64,000 bases of DNA from Streptomyces sp. ICBB 8177 (GCF_003144095.1 NZ_NSKH01000023.1:903611-967610), one strand, 5' to 3'. Shown: positions 19,049 through 28,116, counted from the first letter of the stretch. Program-made: numbers and translations. The notes: generated by a model from the sequence alone, not told the origin.

Positions 19049-19232
19049 GGTCTTCACTCCACTTCGTGCGGCCCCGCCACGGGGGCTTGCGATACGGAAG
19101 GGAGCGGCCCGCCACCGCCGCTGGGAGGGCTCGGCGGGCCGCGTGGGAGCGACCGTAGGAGCGCTTCTTGTGGTTTCTTTGTGGGCGCCCACCACGCCCC
19201 CTGGGCCCGCCCACCCAGGCCCGTACGATCCG

Positions 19233-20741
19233 TCAGGCCCCTTGCCAACTGCCCGGGGCGCCCGATGTGCCCGGTGCGCCCGGCGTTCGCGGGAGGGAGC
19301 CGGTCAGCCAGTCGCGGTGGACCGGCAGGACCACCGTCGGCGTGTCGCTGAGCGGCAGCGTCACCTCGAACCGGGTCCCCGGCGAGCCGTCCGGCCGGTC
19401 GGTGATCCGCACCGTGCCGCCGTGCAGGTCGACCTGCTGAGCCACGAGGGTCAGGCCGAGCCCGGTGCCGGGGCTGTCCCCGCCGCGTTCGAAACGGCGG
19501 AAGACCCGCTCGCGGGCGGATCGCGGGATGCCCGGGCCGTGGTCGTCCACGGTGAGCACCGCGGCTCCCGGCCGGGCGCGCAGCGCCACCTCGACCACGG
19601 CGCCCGGCGTGCCCGGAGCGCGCCCGTGCACCAGCGCGTTCGTCAGCAGGTTGTCGACGACCATCCGCAGCCCCGGCTCCCAGCCGCGGATGCGCGGGCC
19701 GGGATCGACGGCGGCCGTCACGCGCGCCGCGGGATGCCTGCGCGCCGCGTCGGCGGCGGACGCGGCGACCAGCTGGCCGAGGTCGACGGGCGTGAAGGCG
19801 TCCGCCTCGACCAGGTCGCCCTGCGCCAGCGCCCGCAGCGTCACCAGCAGCCCCAGCAGCCGTTCGTGCTCGCCGCGCAGATCGGTCACCACCTCGGCGC
19901 GCTCGGCCGGGTCCAGGTCCGGGTGGGCGGCGAGGATCTCCAGGTTGGTCTGCATGCTCATCAACGGCGTGCGCAACTCGTGCGAGGCCGCGGCGGAGAA
20001 CGACCTGGCGGTCTCCAGCGCCTCACCCGTGCGTGCCGCCTGCTCGTCGTAGCGGGCGAGCAGCGTCTGGAGCGTCCCGGCCAGTTCGTCGACCTCCGTG
20101 ACGCGCGAGGGGCGGTGGTCGAGCCGGGCCGCGCTCACCCCCGGGTCCAGGCCACCGGCCCGCCGCCGCAGGCGCCGCAGCGGCAACGTGGCCCGCTCGG
20201 CGATCCCCAGCCCCACGAGCGCGGATACCGGCGCGGCGATCAGCGCGACCAGCAGCACCCGCCGCCGCACCGCCTTCACGCCGGCGTCCGTCTGCGACGC
20301 GGGGGAGAAGACCCACAGGGTGTCGCCCGCCTGACCGCCGGTGATCGGCAGACTCAAGCCCCGCCAGCTCCTGCCGTCGGCACTGACCGTCACCGGGTTG
20401 CGGCCCGCCGCGGCGGGCAGCGGCACACTGTCCGCCGGTTGCGGCCCGCCCTCGGCGGCGATCGAGCCGTCCGCCCCGGACACCACGCGTACGCCCACGT
20501 CCAGCGCGGCGCTCAGCAGCTTGCGTTCCCGCGACTGCTCCAGCGCGGGCCGCCCCGCCCGGTCCACCCGCAGCAGACCGCGCGCCACCGGCAGCACCAC
20601 GGCGGCCCGGTCCCGCAGCCGCGCGTCCTGCCCGGCGTGGATGTCCCGGCTGATCAGCCGCGTCAGCAGCACTCCGGACGCCAGCACCATCAGCGGCACC
20701 GTCACGCCCACCGCGATCGCGATCCTGGTCGACAGCTTCAC
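19233..20741 (-). CDS. Two-component sensor histidine kinase
   Basis: This 502-residue inner-membrane kinase starts at GTG 20741, which overlaps the regulator stop (GTGA). Two membrane segments (about 7-30 and 160-182) enclose an extracellular sensing domain of about 130 residues. A HAMP linker, the H-box SFSAAASHELRTPL (His about 254), an N-box MVVDNLLTNALVHG, and G-boxes DDHGPGIP and GTGLGLTLVAQQ follow. All catalytic elements are intact. The signal is unknown; the placement beside exported proteins and a secreted protease suggests an envelope or secretion-stress role. Confidence 0.9.
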   Translation of the reverse strand: MKLSTRIAIAVGVTVPLMVLASGVLLTRLISRDIHAGQDARLRDRAAVVLPVARGLLRVDRAGRPALEQSRERKLLSAALDVGVRVVSGADGSIAAEGGPQPADSVPLPAAAGRNPVTVSADGRSWRGLSLPITGGQAGDTLWVFSPASQTDAGVKAVRRRVLLVALIAAPVSALVGLGIAERATLPLRRLRRRAGGLDPGVSAARLDHRPSRVTEVDELAGTLQTLLARYDEQAARTGEALETARSFSAAASHELRTPLMSMQTNLEILAAHPDLDPAERAEVVTDLRGEHERLLGLLVTLRALAQGDLVEADAFTPVDLGQLVAASAADAARRHPAARVTAAVDPGPRIRGWEPGLRMVVDNLLTNALVHGRAPGTPGAVVEVALRARPGAAVLTVDDHGPGIPRSARERVFRRFERGGDSPGTGLGLTLVAQQVDLHGGTVRITDRPDGSPGTRFEVTLPLSDTPTVVLPVHRDWLTGSLPRTPGAPGTSGAPGSWQGA

Positions 20742-21430
20742 CGGGTCTCCCCGCGCAGCACGAAGCCCACTCCGCGCACGGTCTGTATCAGCCGGGGCCG
20801 CCCGTCCGCCTCCAGCTTGCGCCGCAGGTAGCTCACGAACGTGTCCACGGCGTCGGTGCGCACGTCGAAGTCGTACCCCCACACCCGGTCCAGCAGCTGG
20901 TCGCGGCTGAGCACCATGCCCGCGTTGCGCGCCAGGACCTCCAGCAGCTCGAACTCCCTGCGGGTCAGGCGCACCGGCACGCCCGCGTAGGTCACCTCCC
21001 GCGAGCCGGGGTCGAGCACCAGCTCACCGGCGCGCACCTGGTCGCCGGGGCCGGCGGGCCTGCGCCGCAGCAGCGCCCTCAGGCGCAGTTCGAGCTCCTG
21101 CAACGCGAACGGCTTGACCAGGTAGTCGTCGGCCCCCGCCTGAAGCCCCGCGACGCGGTCGGCCACCTCGTCCAGGGCGGAGAGCATCAGCACCGGCACG
21201 TCGTCACCGGCGGCCCGCAGCCGCTCGCACACCTCGATGCCGCTGATGCCCGGCATGGACACATCCAGCACCACGACATCGGCGGGCTGGTCCGCCAGCG
21301 TCTCCAGCGCGGTCGCGCCGTCGGGGGCCAGGCTGACCGCGTACCCGGCCAGCCGCAGGCCCCGCCCCAGGGAGCGCAGGATCGCGGCGTCGTCGTCCAC
21401 GACGAGGACCCGGCCCGATCGTTCGGTCAT
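20738..21430 (-). CDS. OmpR-family response regulator
   Basis: This 230-residue regulator has a receiver domain (acidic pocket VDDD at 11-14, phospho-acceptor Asp in VVVLDVSMPG at about 56, Lys in YLVKPF) and a winged-helix output domain (RREFELLEVLARNAGMVLSRDQLLDRVWGYDFDVRTDAVDTFVSYLRRKLE). It closely follows the MprA/CseB-like group. AGGAGAG lies 9-15 bases before the ATG. It is the first gene of the pair and is divergent from the lipoprotein protease gene, with 176 bases between starts that could hold its binding sites. Confidence 0.92.
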   Translation of the reverse strand: MTERSGRVLVVDDDAAILRSLGRGLRLAGYAVSLAPDGATALETLADQPADVVVLDVSMPGISGIEVCERLRAAGDDVPVLMLSALDEVADRVAGLQAGADDYLVKPFALQELELRLRALLRRRPAGPGDQVRAGELVLDPGSREVTYAGVPVRLTRREFELLEVLARNAGMVLSRDQLLDRVWGYDFDVRTDAVDTFVSYLRRKLEADGRPRLIQTVRGVGFVLRGETR

Positions 21431-21606
21431 GGGAACGTCTCTCCTGCCTACGCGTGCCGCCGTACGCGCGTCGTGATGCGGGGCGCGCCGGCCGGGGGGC
21501 CCGGCGCAGGGGCCGAACCGTACCGGGCCTTCCTGCGAACGCGGTAGCGGCCCCGTCCGGACCACTGCGGTAGCGGGCCGCGACGAGCGCGCCCAGTATC
21601 GGGCGC

Positions 21607-22485
21607 ATGGGCGTGCACGCTACCGGGGTCGCCCCGACGGCCCGGACCCGGCTGGTCGCGGGGGCCGCGCTGCTGGTCGCGGGCGCGCTGCTCGCCTCCT
21701 GCGGTCTCGGCGGCCCGGCGGACACCCGCGACGCCTTCAGCACCTGGTCGGCGCAGCGCCTGCGCCGCGCGACCGCGGACATCCAAGCGCCGCGCGGCAT
21801 GTCGTACACGCCGCTGCCCACGCTGGGCAACGCCCGGATCGGGGCGCTGTTCGACCACGACGCGAACGGCGACCACTTCTGCAGCGCCAGCGTCGTGCAC
21901 AGCCCGGGCAAGGATCTGGTGCTCACCGCGGCGCACTGCATCCACGGCGGCCAGGGCAACGGCTACCGCAAGGACATCGTCTTCGTCCCCAGCTACCGCG
22001 ACGGCGCCGCGCCCAACGGCGCCTGGCGGGTGCGCGGCCTGGTGGTCGACCCGCGCTGGGCGAAGACCTCCGACCCCGACCTGGACGTCGGCTTCGTCAT
22101 CCTGCGCCCGCTGCGCGGCAGGCACATCGAGGACGTCCTCGGCGCCAACGCCCTGGGTGTGAACACCCCGTTCGGCCGCCCGGTGCGGCTCACCGGCTAC
22201 CCGTCGAGCGGCCAGGAGCCGATCTCCTGCGTCAACACCACCATCCGGCAGAGCGCCCGCCAACTGCGCGTCAACTGCGTCGGGTTCCCCGGCGGGACCA
22301 GCGGCAGCCCGTGGCTGACCGGATACGACCCGGCGGCGGGCACCGGCACGGTCGTCGGCGTCATCGGCGGCTTCCAGGAGGGCGGCGACACGGCGGACGT
22401 GTCGTACAGCCCGTACTTCGGCGCGGACGTACGGAAGTTGTACGAGCGGGCGGTGGCGATGGACGGCGGCGGGGCCAAGCGGTAG
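21607..22485 (+). CDS. Membrane-anchored trypsin-like serine protease lipoprotein
   Basis: This 292-residue exported protease has a signal peptide ending in the lipobox LLAS-C with Cys 32, so it is likely tethered to the outer face of the membrane. The catalytic triad is visible: His in LTAAHCIHG (about 110), Asp in DPDLDVGFV (about 160) and Ser in GGTSGSPW (about 232). Paired cysteines (FCSAS/AAHC and SCVN/VNCV) fit the chymotrypsin fold. It diverges from the response regulator gene and is a natural target of that system. It is convergent with the hydrolase-like gene, only 15 bases apart. Confidence 0.87.
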   Translation: MGVHATGVAPTARTRLVAGAALLVAGALLASCGLGGPADTRDAFSTWSAQRLRRATADIQAPRGMSYTPLPTLGNARIGALFDHDANGDHFCSASVVHSPGKDLVLTAAHCIHGGQGNGYRKDIVFVPSYRDGAAPNGAWRVRGLVVDPRWAKTSDPDLDVGFVILRPLRGRHIEDVLGANALGVNTPFGRPVRLTGYPSSGQEPISCVNTTIRQSARQLRVNCVGFPGGTSGSPWLTGYDPAAGTGTVVGVIGGFQEGGDTADVSYSPYFGADVRKLYERAVAMDGGGAKR

Positions 22486-22500
22486 GCGGTGGCGGCCGGT

Positions 22501-23541
22501 TCACCCGTCGAGCCACGCCACGAGCCGGTCCCGCTCCTCGCGCGTCAGCTCCGCCGGCGTCCCCGGCGACCAGCGCGGCTGACGGTCCTTGTCGACGAGC
22601 GCGGCCCGCACCCCCTCGGTGAAGTCGTGGGTGGGCGCGACCCGCAGCGCCAGCCGCAGGTCCCGGTCCAGGCATTCCGCCAGGGACGAGGACGCGCCCC
22701 GGCGGATCACCTCGAAGGTGAGCACGAGGCTGGAGGGCGCCGCCCGGCGCAGCGCGGCCAGCGTCTCCCGGGCCCACTCGCCGTCCTCCTCTGACCGGGC
22801 GGCGTCGTCGAGCCGGTCGAAGACCTCCTCCAGCGTCTGAACCCCGAAGCAGCGGTCGATGGCCTCGTAGTGACCGTGCAGTTCCGACGGCGGTGGCGTC
22901 GTGCGGTACCGGGCGAGGACCGCGTCCAGGTCGCGGCCGCCGGACGCGGTCAACTCGCGTTCCAGCGAAGGAAGGTCACCGGAGTCCACGTAGTGGGTGG
23001 CCAGGCCGCACTCGACGGCGGCGGCGCCCGAGACGCGTGCCCCGGTCAGGCCGAGGTACGTGCCGACGGCGCCGCGCAGCCGGGGCAGGAAGTATCCCGC
23101 GCCGATGTCGGGGAAGAAGCCGATCGCCGTCTCCGGCATCGCCAGCCCGGCGCGTTCCGTCACCACGCGTACCGAGCCGTGCACCGAGATGCCCAGGCCG
23201 CCGCCGAGCGCGTAGCCGTCGATCAGCGACACGTACGGCTTGGGGTATCCGGCGACCGCGGCGTCCAGCCCGTACTCGGCGGCGAAGTAGCCGCGTACCG
23301 CGTCCGCGTCCCCGCGTAGCGCGGCCTCCCGCACGGCCCTGATGTCGCCGCCGGAGCAGAACGCCTTCGGGGAGGTGCTGCGCACCACCACGGCCCGCAC
23401 CGACTCGTCGTCCCGCCAGGCCTCCAGGGCGGCCCGCATCCGCTGGACCATCCGCAGGTCGAGCGCGTTGAGGGCGGCGGGCCGGTCCAGCAGGATGGTC
23501 GCGACGCCGTCGTGGACGGATGTCTTCACGGGGACGGTCAT
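22501..23541 (-). CDS. Enoyl-CoA hydratase/isomerase family, 3-hydroxyisobutyryl-CoA hydrolase-like
   Basis: This 346-residue crotonase-fold enzyme starts at ATG 23541 after AGGAG. The oxyanion-hole segments are KAFCSGGDIRA and DGYALGGGLGISVHGSVRVVTERAGLAMPETAIGFFPDIGAGYFLPRL. The ETxIGffPDiGagyfLprL pattern and length above 330 are characteristic of 3-hydroxyisobutyryl-CoA hydrolase of valine breakdown rather than the shorter hydratases. The C-terminal extension with PSSLVLTFEVIRRG also fits. It appears monocistronic here. Confidence 0.85.
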   Translation of the reverse strand: MTVPVKTSVHDGVATILLDRPAALNALDLRMVQRMRAALEAWRDDESVRAVVVRSTSPKAFCSGGDIRAVREAALRGDADAVRGYFAAEYGLDAAVAGYPKPYVSLIDGYALGGGLGISVHGSVRVVTERAGLAMPETAIGFFPDIGAGYFLPRLRGAVGTYLGLTGARVSGAAAVECGLATHYVDSGDLPSLERELTASGGRDLDAVLARYRTTPPPSELHGHYEAIDRCFGVQTLEEVFDRLDDAARSEEDGEWARETLAALRRAAPSSLVLTFEVIRRGASSSLAECLDRDLRLALRVAPTHDFTEGVRAALVDKDRQPRWSPGTPAELTREERDRLVAWLDG

Positions 23542-23701
23542 GCTGCTCCTGCCTGGACGACGCGGACCCGGCGCCGGTGGCCGGAGCGCCGCGGGATCGG
23601 ACTCCTCCCGCCAGCCTAGGCGCCGGTCCGGGCCTCCCGTCCGGCGGGCCCGCGTCTTTTCCGGGGCCACGTGCGCCCCGGCCGCCCCGGGGAGGCCGGC
23701 G

Positions 23702-24030
23702 TCAGCTCTGGCGCGGCAACCGGTCGCTCCGGGCGCCGGCGTTGTCGAGCGGCTGCTTCGGAGTCTCCCTGCCCTGGAGCGCCTTCGCCACCGCGTTCTG
23801 GAGCACGATCTTCATCTGGTCGGTCATCACCACCGGCGTGTAGTCGACCGCCCCCTTGAGCGCTTCGGCCGAGGCCACCCGGACCGCGCCCTCACTGGTG
23901 CCGTCGTCCGTCGTCCAGTACGGCTCGTCGAGCGACCCCACGGTCGAGGGGAAGATCGCCACCTTGCGGGCGAACGACTCCTGGTGGCGCCGTCGGCGCT
24001 GAGCTTCTCCGCGTAGTTGTCGGCGGGCTG
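23702..24030 (-). pseudogene. 3' remnant of an extracellular solute-binding protein gene
   Basis: The minus strand encodes SFARKVAIFPSTVGSLDEPYW...GAVDYTPVVMTDQMKIVLQNAVAKALQGRETPKQPLDN, the C-terminal end of a sugar-type ABC binding protein. Just upstream the homologous stretch QPADNYAEKLSADGATR is readable only in another frame, so one base is missing near 23980-23985. No signal peptide or first 300 residues are present, and no permease genes are adjacent. The first in-frame start would give a chimeric, meaningless N-terminus. This is a truncated, frameshifted leftover. Confidence 0.75.
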
Positions 24031-24069
24031 GTGCGACCCGGTTGACGCGCACGTCCGGAGCGTCAGTAA

Positions 24070-24107
24070 CTAATGCGCTTCAGCGGATTACCGCTCAAGC
24101 GTATTAG
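24070..24107. repeat. 38-base near-perfect inverted repeat, AT-richer than surroundings
   Basis: CTAATGCGCTT-c-AGCGG, loop ATTA, CCGCT-c-AAGCGTATTAG: all 17 positions pair except one C-C mismatch and one G-U pair. It lies at the truncated edge of the solute-binding remnant. It could be a terminator without U-tract, a double LacI/ROK-like operator left from the lost transporter operon, or a recombination scar. Confidence 0.55.
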
Positions 24108-24312
24108 TCAGATCATCGCCAGGCGAATGTCGTGAAGTTGGGACAAGCGTACGGAACCTACCGCCCAGGAGTGAGGTCTGTATGGGTTGCGTCACCAAAA
24201 GGCGGTGTGTCGCTGTTGTCGGTAAAGATCCCGTCTTGGTCAAATACCTGATGCTGCCTGGTTCGTTGGGCAGAACCCAAGTCCCCATCGAATGACCTTG
24301 GAGGCATCAGCA

Positions 24313-24555
24313 ATGAAGTCCCTCACCTCGTCACTCAGCCGCGCCCTGGGCGTGCTGGCCGGTGGCGCCGCCGCCGTCGTCCTCGCGGCCGGCGGTGCCC
24401 AGGCCGCGACCGACCACCACGCGCCCTTCCACGGCCGCGGTGACTGGGGTCACGGCCGCGGTGACTGGGGTCACCGCCACCTGCACCACGGCTACCCGCA
24501 CCGCTTCCACCACCACCACACCCACCACATCGGCTTCTGGCACCACGTGCGCTGA
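24313..24555 (+). CDS. Small secreted histidine-rich protein
   Basis: This 80-residue product starts at ATG 24313, eight bases after GGAGG. An in-frame ATG at 24292 is possible but has no such site. The signal peptide MKSLTSSLSRALGVLAGGAAAVVLAAGGAQA precedes a mature part of about 50 residues in which more than a third are His, including FHHHHTHHIGFWHH. A tandem HGRGDWG repeat lies before it. Dense His suggests binding of Zn, Ni or Cu outside the membrane. No catalytic domain or neighbour points to a specific metal. The strong terminator right after the gene marks it as a single transcript. Confidence 0.72.
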   Translation: MKSLTSSLSRALGVLAGGAAAVVLAAGGAQAATDHHAPFHGRGDWGHGRGDWGHRHLHHGYPHRFHHHHTHHIGFWHHVR

Positions 24556-24576
24556 CGATCCGTCCGCGCGGGGCCG

Positions 24577-24621
24577 GGTGAGGCCGCGCGGTCGCCCTCT
24601 CGGGCGCCGCGCGGCCTCACC
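24577..24621 (+). terminator. Rho-independent terminator
   Basis: GGTGAGGCCGCGCGG pairs with CCGCGCGGCCTCACC, with an inner GCCC/GGGC stem, and GTTTTCC follows. It is 21 bases past the His-rich gene. Confidence 0.75.
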
Positions 24622-24655
24622 GTTTTCCGCGCCATGCGGTGCCGACCCGGCGCTC

Positions 24656-25463
24656 TCAGGCCAGCATTCGCGAGACGGTCACCGCGCGCAGGCCCCGCTG
24701 CCGCAGCCCGTCGAGGATGGCGGGCAGCGCGGCGACGGTTCCGGGGTGGCCGAAGTGGAGGCTGACGACCGAGCCGCCCCGCACGTGGCCGAGGACGGTG
24801 TCGCGCACGGCGTCCGCGCCGGGGTCGGTGTAGTCGAGTGAGTCCAGGTCGTACGACAACACGTGCGGGTATCCCGCCCGCCGGGCCAGCCGCAGCACGG
24901 AAGGCGACGCGTACTGGGCCTGCGACGGCCGGAACCAGCGGCCCACGCCGCCGGTCAACCGCCGCAGCCGCTGCGCGCACTGTTCGATCTCGGCGGCCGC
25001 CTGTGAGGCCGGCATGGCGTTGATGTCGCGGTGGTTCTCGGTGTGGTTGCCCAGTTCGTGGCCGCCGTCAAGGACGCGCCGGGCCATCGCCGGGTACGCC
25101 TCCAGCCAGCTGCCCACGGCGAGCACGGTCAGGCCGGCGCCCACCCGTTCCGCCTCGGTGAGCAGCGCCTCGGCCTCCTTGGGGTCGCCCTGCCCGTGGA
25201 ACGTCAGCGCCACCATCGGGCGGCCGGACGGCCCGTGGGCGATCTGGTCCGGCAGGCCCGGCGGCAACGCGGGCAGCGCGGCGGGTTCCGTGCGTGAGCC
25301 GGGGGCCGCGGGCGTGTGCGGCGAGGCCGTCGGGTCGGTCGAGGGGGCCGGGCGGGCGGCGGCCCGGACGGCGTGGCCGTCGCCGCAACCGGCGGCCAGC
25401 GCGCCACCCGCGGCGGTCCCGGCCGCGGCCCGCAGAACGCTTCGGCGATCGATGGACGTCACC
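24656..25463 (-). CDS. NodB-fold polysaccharide deacetylase-like lipoprotein with altered motif
   Basis: This 268-residue exported protein begins at GTG 25463, giving TSIDRRSVLRAAAGTAAGGALAAGC: a twin-arginine signal with lipobox Cys 26. The NodB domain begins at MVALTFHGQGDP (about 83-94). The second metal-site motif GGHELGNHTENHRD keeps both His residues (about 140 and 144). The usual TFDDG motif, which supplies the catalytic base and a metal ligand, is replaced by TFHGQGD. YDLDSLDYTDPG and SVVSLHFGHPGTV complete the barrel. It may bind or cut an unusual substrate, or the GxGD Asp may substitute. The fold is confident, activity is not. Confidence 0.78.
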
Positions 25464-25724
25464 GGGCAACCGTAGGCGGCGAATGTGATGATCTGTTGTA
25501 TTTGGTACGTCACGGGCGAGCCGGGCGGGCCGGGGGAGCCGGGCGAGCCGGGTCTGTGGCGCGGGCGGGTGCCCGGCCTGCGGCCGCCGGACCGCCGTCC
25601 GTTCTCCCGGGCCGGTCGCCCGCCGTCCGTCGCGCGCCGCCGTCCGCTTTTCGGGACACCTCGTCGCGACCATTGTCCGGAAGCACGCTTCTGTCATGGC
25701 AGTGTCAGGCGGTACCGTCCGCCC

Positions 25725-27719
25725 GTGCTGTCACACGCGCGGAGAGCCCGCATCCCCCTACACTCCCTGTCGGTCGTGGCGGTCGTCGTAGCCGCCCTCC
25801 TGGCCGTCTTCACTGCCCCGGCCATGGCCCACGGCCGCCCCGCACCGAAGGACACGGGCACCCAGCCCGTCTACTCCTACTCCAGCGCCATCCGGCAGTC
25901 CGTCTGGGTCGACACCGGCATCGACGGTGACCGCGACGGCAAGACCGACCGGGTGGCCGCCGACATCATCCGGCCGAGCGAGCTGGCGGCCAAGGGCCAG
26001 AAGGTGCCGGTCATCATGGACGCGAGCCCGTACTACTCGTGCTGCGGCCGGGGCAACGAGAACCAGCTCAAGACGTACGACAAGAGCGGGAACCCGGTGC
26101 AGTTCCCCCTCTACTACGACAACTACTTCGTCCCGCGCGGCTACGCCGTCGTCCTGGTCGACCTGGCTGGCACCAACCGTTCTGACGGCTGCGTCGACGT
26201 CGGCGGCCCCTCCGACGTCACCTCCGCCAAGGCGGTCGTCGACTGGCTCAACGGCAGAGCGAAGGGCTACACGACCAGAACCGGAACGACCGCCGCGCAG
26301 GCGAGTTGGGCCAACGGATCGGTCGGCATGATCGGCAAGAGCTGGGACGGCACGATCGCCAACGGGGTCGCGGCCACCGGCGTCGACGGCCTGAAGACCA
26401 TCGTCGACATCAGCGGCATCAGCTCCTGGTACGACTACTACTTCGCGCAGGGTGCCGCCCTCTACGACGGCGGCCCCGACGAACTCGCCTCCGAGGTGGA
26501 GAGCTCCGCGGCGCAGTCCAAGTGCTCCGCCGAGGAACAGGCGTTGCGCGACGGGGCGCCGCGCGACGGCGACTGGACATCGGCCTGGCAGCAGCGCGAC
26601 TACGTGGCCGACGCCGCCAAGGTCAAGGCGAGCGTCTTCGTCGCGCAGGGACTCGAGGACCTCAACGTCCGCACCAAGAACTTCGGCCAGTGGTGGGACG
26701 CGCTCGCGGCGCACGGCGTGCAGCGCAAGATCTGGCTGTCGCAGACCGGTCACGTCGACCCCTTCGACTACCGCCGCAGCGCCTGGGTCGACACCCTGCA
26801 CCAGTGGTTCGACCACTACCTGATGGGCGTCGACAACGGCATCCAGAACCAGCCCATGGCCGACATCGAACGCACCCCGGACCACTGGACCACCGACGCG
26901 GTGTGGCCCCCGTCCGGCACCGCGACGACCCCGCTCAGCCTCGACCCCGGGACGACCAACGGACTGGGCGGGCTGAGCACCACGCCGCCCGCCTCCGGCA
27001 GCAGCGAGAAGTACACCGACAACCCGAAGCAGAGCGAGGACGACTGGTCTTCGCAGGTCGACCAGGCCACCTCGGACAAGGTCGCCTTCACCACCGGGCC
27101 GCTCAAGCAGGACCTGCGGCTGTCCGGCAGCGGAACGGTCACGCTCACCGCGACGTCCTCCACCACCAGCGCCCATCTGTCGGCCGTCCTGGTGGACCTC
27201 GGCCCGGCCACCATCCGCAACTACGAGGACGACGGCGAGGGCATCACCACCCTGACCACCCGCTCCTGCTGGGGTGACAGCACACCGGGCGACAGCGCCT
27301 GCTTCCTGGACACCGCGGCCGACACCGAGAACGTCGACTACACCGTCTTCAGCCGCGGTTGGGCCGACCTCGGGCACTACGCCTCGCTGGACAAGGGCGT
27401 CTCGCTCACCCCGGGCAAGCCGTACACCATCACCGTGCAGCTGGCCGCCAGCGACCACGTCGTCCCGGCCGGGCACCGGCTCGCCCTGATCGTCGCGGGC
27501 ACCGACAACGGGCTCATCGTCGCCCCGCCGTCGACCCCGGCCATCACGCTGGATCTGTCGGCGTCGCACGCGAACCTGCCGCTGGTCGGCGGCGTCTCCC
27601 AGCTGCGCCGCGCCCTGGGCTCCGGTCACGCCGGGCACCCGGCGGGCGCCCCGCTCACCGGGCTGACCGGCTCGGCCGCGGGCGCGCTTCCGGCCGGTCA
27701 GGCGGTCCGCCTGCGCTGA
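25725..27719 (+). CDS. Secreted Xaa-Pro dipeptidyl-peptidase-like S15 hydrolase
   Basis: This 664-residue exported serine peptidase begins at GTG 25725, seven bases after a TACCGT box, so it may be leaderless. The signal peptide runs to PAMAHG (about 36). The alpha/beta-hydrolase part shows the nucleophile in GMIGKSWDG (Ser about 206), the acid in GLEDLNVRTKN and the His in QTGHVDPFDY, as in the CocE/NonD and X-Pro dipeptidyl-peptidase families. The C-terminal third is a beta-rich jelly-roll typical of S15. It probably releases dipeptides from proline-containing peptides outside the cell. Confidence 0.88.
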   Translation: MLSHARRARIPLHSLSVVAVVVAALLAVFTAPAMAHGRPAPKDTGTQPVYSYSSAIRQSVWVDTGIDGDRDGKTDRVAADIIRPSELAAKGQKVPVIMDASPYYSCCGRGNENQLKTYDKSGNPVQFPLYYDNYFVPRGYAVVLVDLAGTNRSDGCVDVGGPSDVTSAKAVVDWLNGRAKGYTTRTGTTAAQASWANGSVGMIGKSWDGTIANGVAATGVDGLKTIVDISGISSWYDYYFAQGAALYDGGPDELASEVESSAAQSKCSAEEQALRDGAPRDGDWTSAWQQRDYVADAAKVKASVFVAQGLEDLNVRTKNFGQWWDALAAHGVQRKIWLSQTGHVDPFDYRRSAWVDTLHQWFDHYLMGVDNGIQNQPMADIERTPDHWTTDAVWPPSGTATTPLSLDPGTTNGLGGLSTTPPASGSSEKYTDNPKQSEDDWSSQVDQATSDKVAFTTGPLKQDLRLSGSGTVTLTATSSTTSAHLSAVLVDLGPATIRNYEDDGEGITTLTTRSCWGDSTPGDSACFLDTAADTENVDYTVFSRGWADLGHYASLDKGVSLTPGKPYTITVQLAASDHVVPAGHRLALIVAGTDNGLIVAPPSTPAITLDLSASHANLPLVGGVSQLRRALGSGHAGHPAGAPLTGLTGSAAGALPAGQAVRLR

Positions 27720-27737
27720 CCTCCTGCGCACGGCCCG

Positions 27738-27785
27738 ACGGCCCGCGCCTTCGCCACGGCTGACGCCTGGTGGGGCGCGGGCCGT
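27738..27785 (+). terminator. Hairpin after the S15 peptidase gene
   Basis: ACGGCCCGCGCC (27738-27749) pairs exactly with GGCGCGGGCCGT (27774-27785) over a 24-base loop, 18 bases past the stop. Confidence 0.55.
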
Positions 27786-27926
27786 CCGCCTGCTGCCCGT
27801 GTCCGTGCCGACCGCGTGCTGCCCCTCGTACGCCCGGCGTCCTGCCGCCTTGTTCCGGCAGGCCCTCTCCCGTCGCCGTGACGTTCGTCACCGCCGCGGC
27901 GGCCGGGGCGCGAGTACCCTGCACGC

Positions 27927-28001
27927 ATGCTCCTGCTCGTGCGCCGTCGACACGTGGACTTCGTCCGCGTCACGAGCATGTCCTGTCGCCGCAGCGGCTG
28001 A
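27927..28001 (+). CDS. Cysteine-containing leader peptide (RRHVD type)
   Basis: A 24-residue frame, MLLLVRRRHVDFVRVTSMSC then RRSG, ends at TGA 27999-28001. It matches the actinobacterial 'putative leader peptide' pattern RRHVDLxRVxSxxCR that precedes sulfur and cysteine-related genes. A TACCCT box at 27915-27920 places the likely transcript start at or next to the ATG, so it is probably leaderless, as such attenuator ORFs often are. The next gene is a 2-oxoglutarate oxygenase starting 115 bases later, and the intervening sequence is GC-rich and can fold. Ribosome stalling at the Cys codon is the inferred control. Confidence 0.75.
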   Translation: MLLLVRRRHVDFVRVTSMSCRRSG

Positions 28002-28116
28002 CCTCGACTCCCTCACCCACCACCGGCACCGCGGCCGCGCCCCACCCGGCGCCCGCGCGCGGCGCGCCCGGCCACCGCCGGGCCCGGCCGGGACCTCACC
28101 CTGCGGGACACCACCC

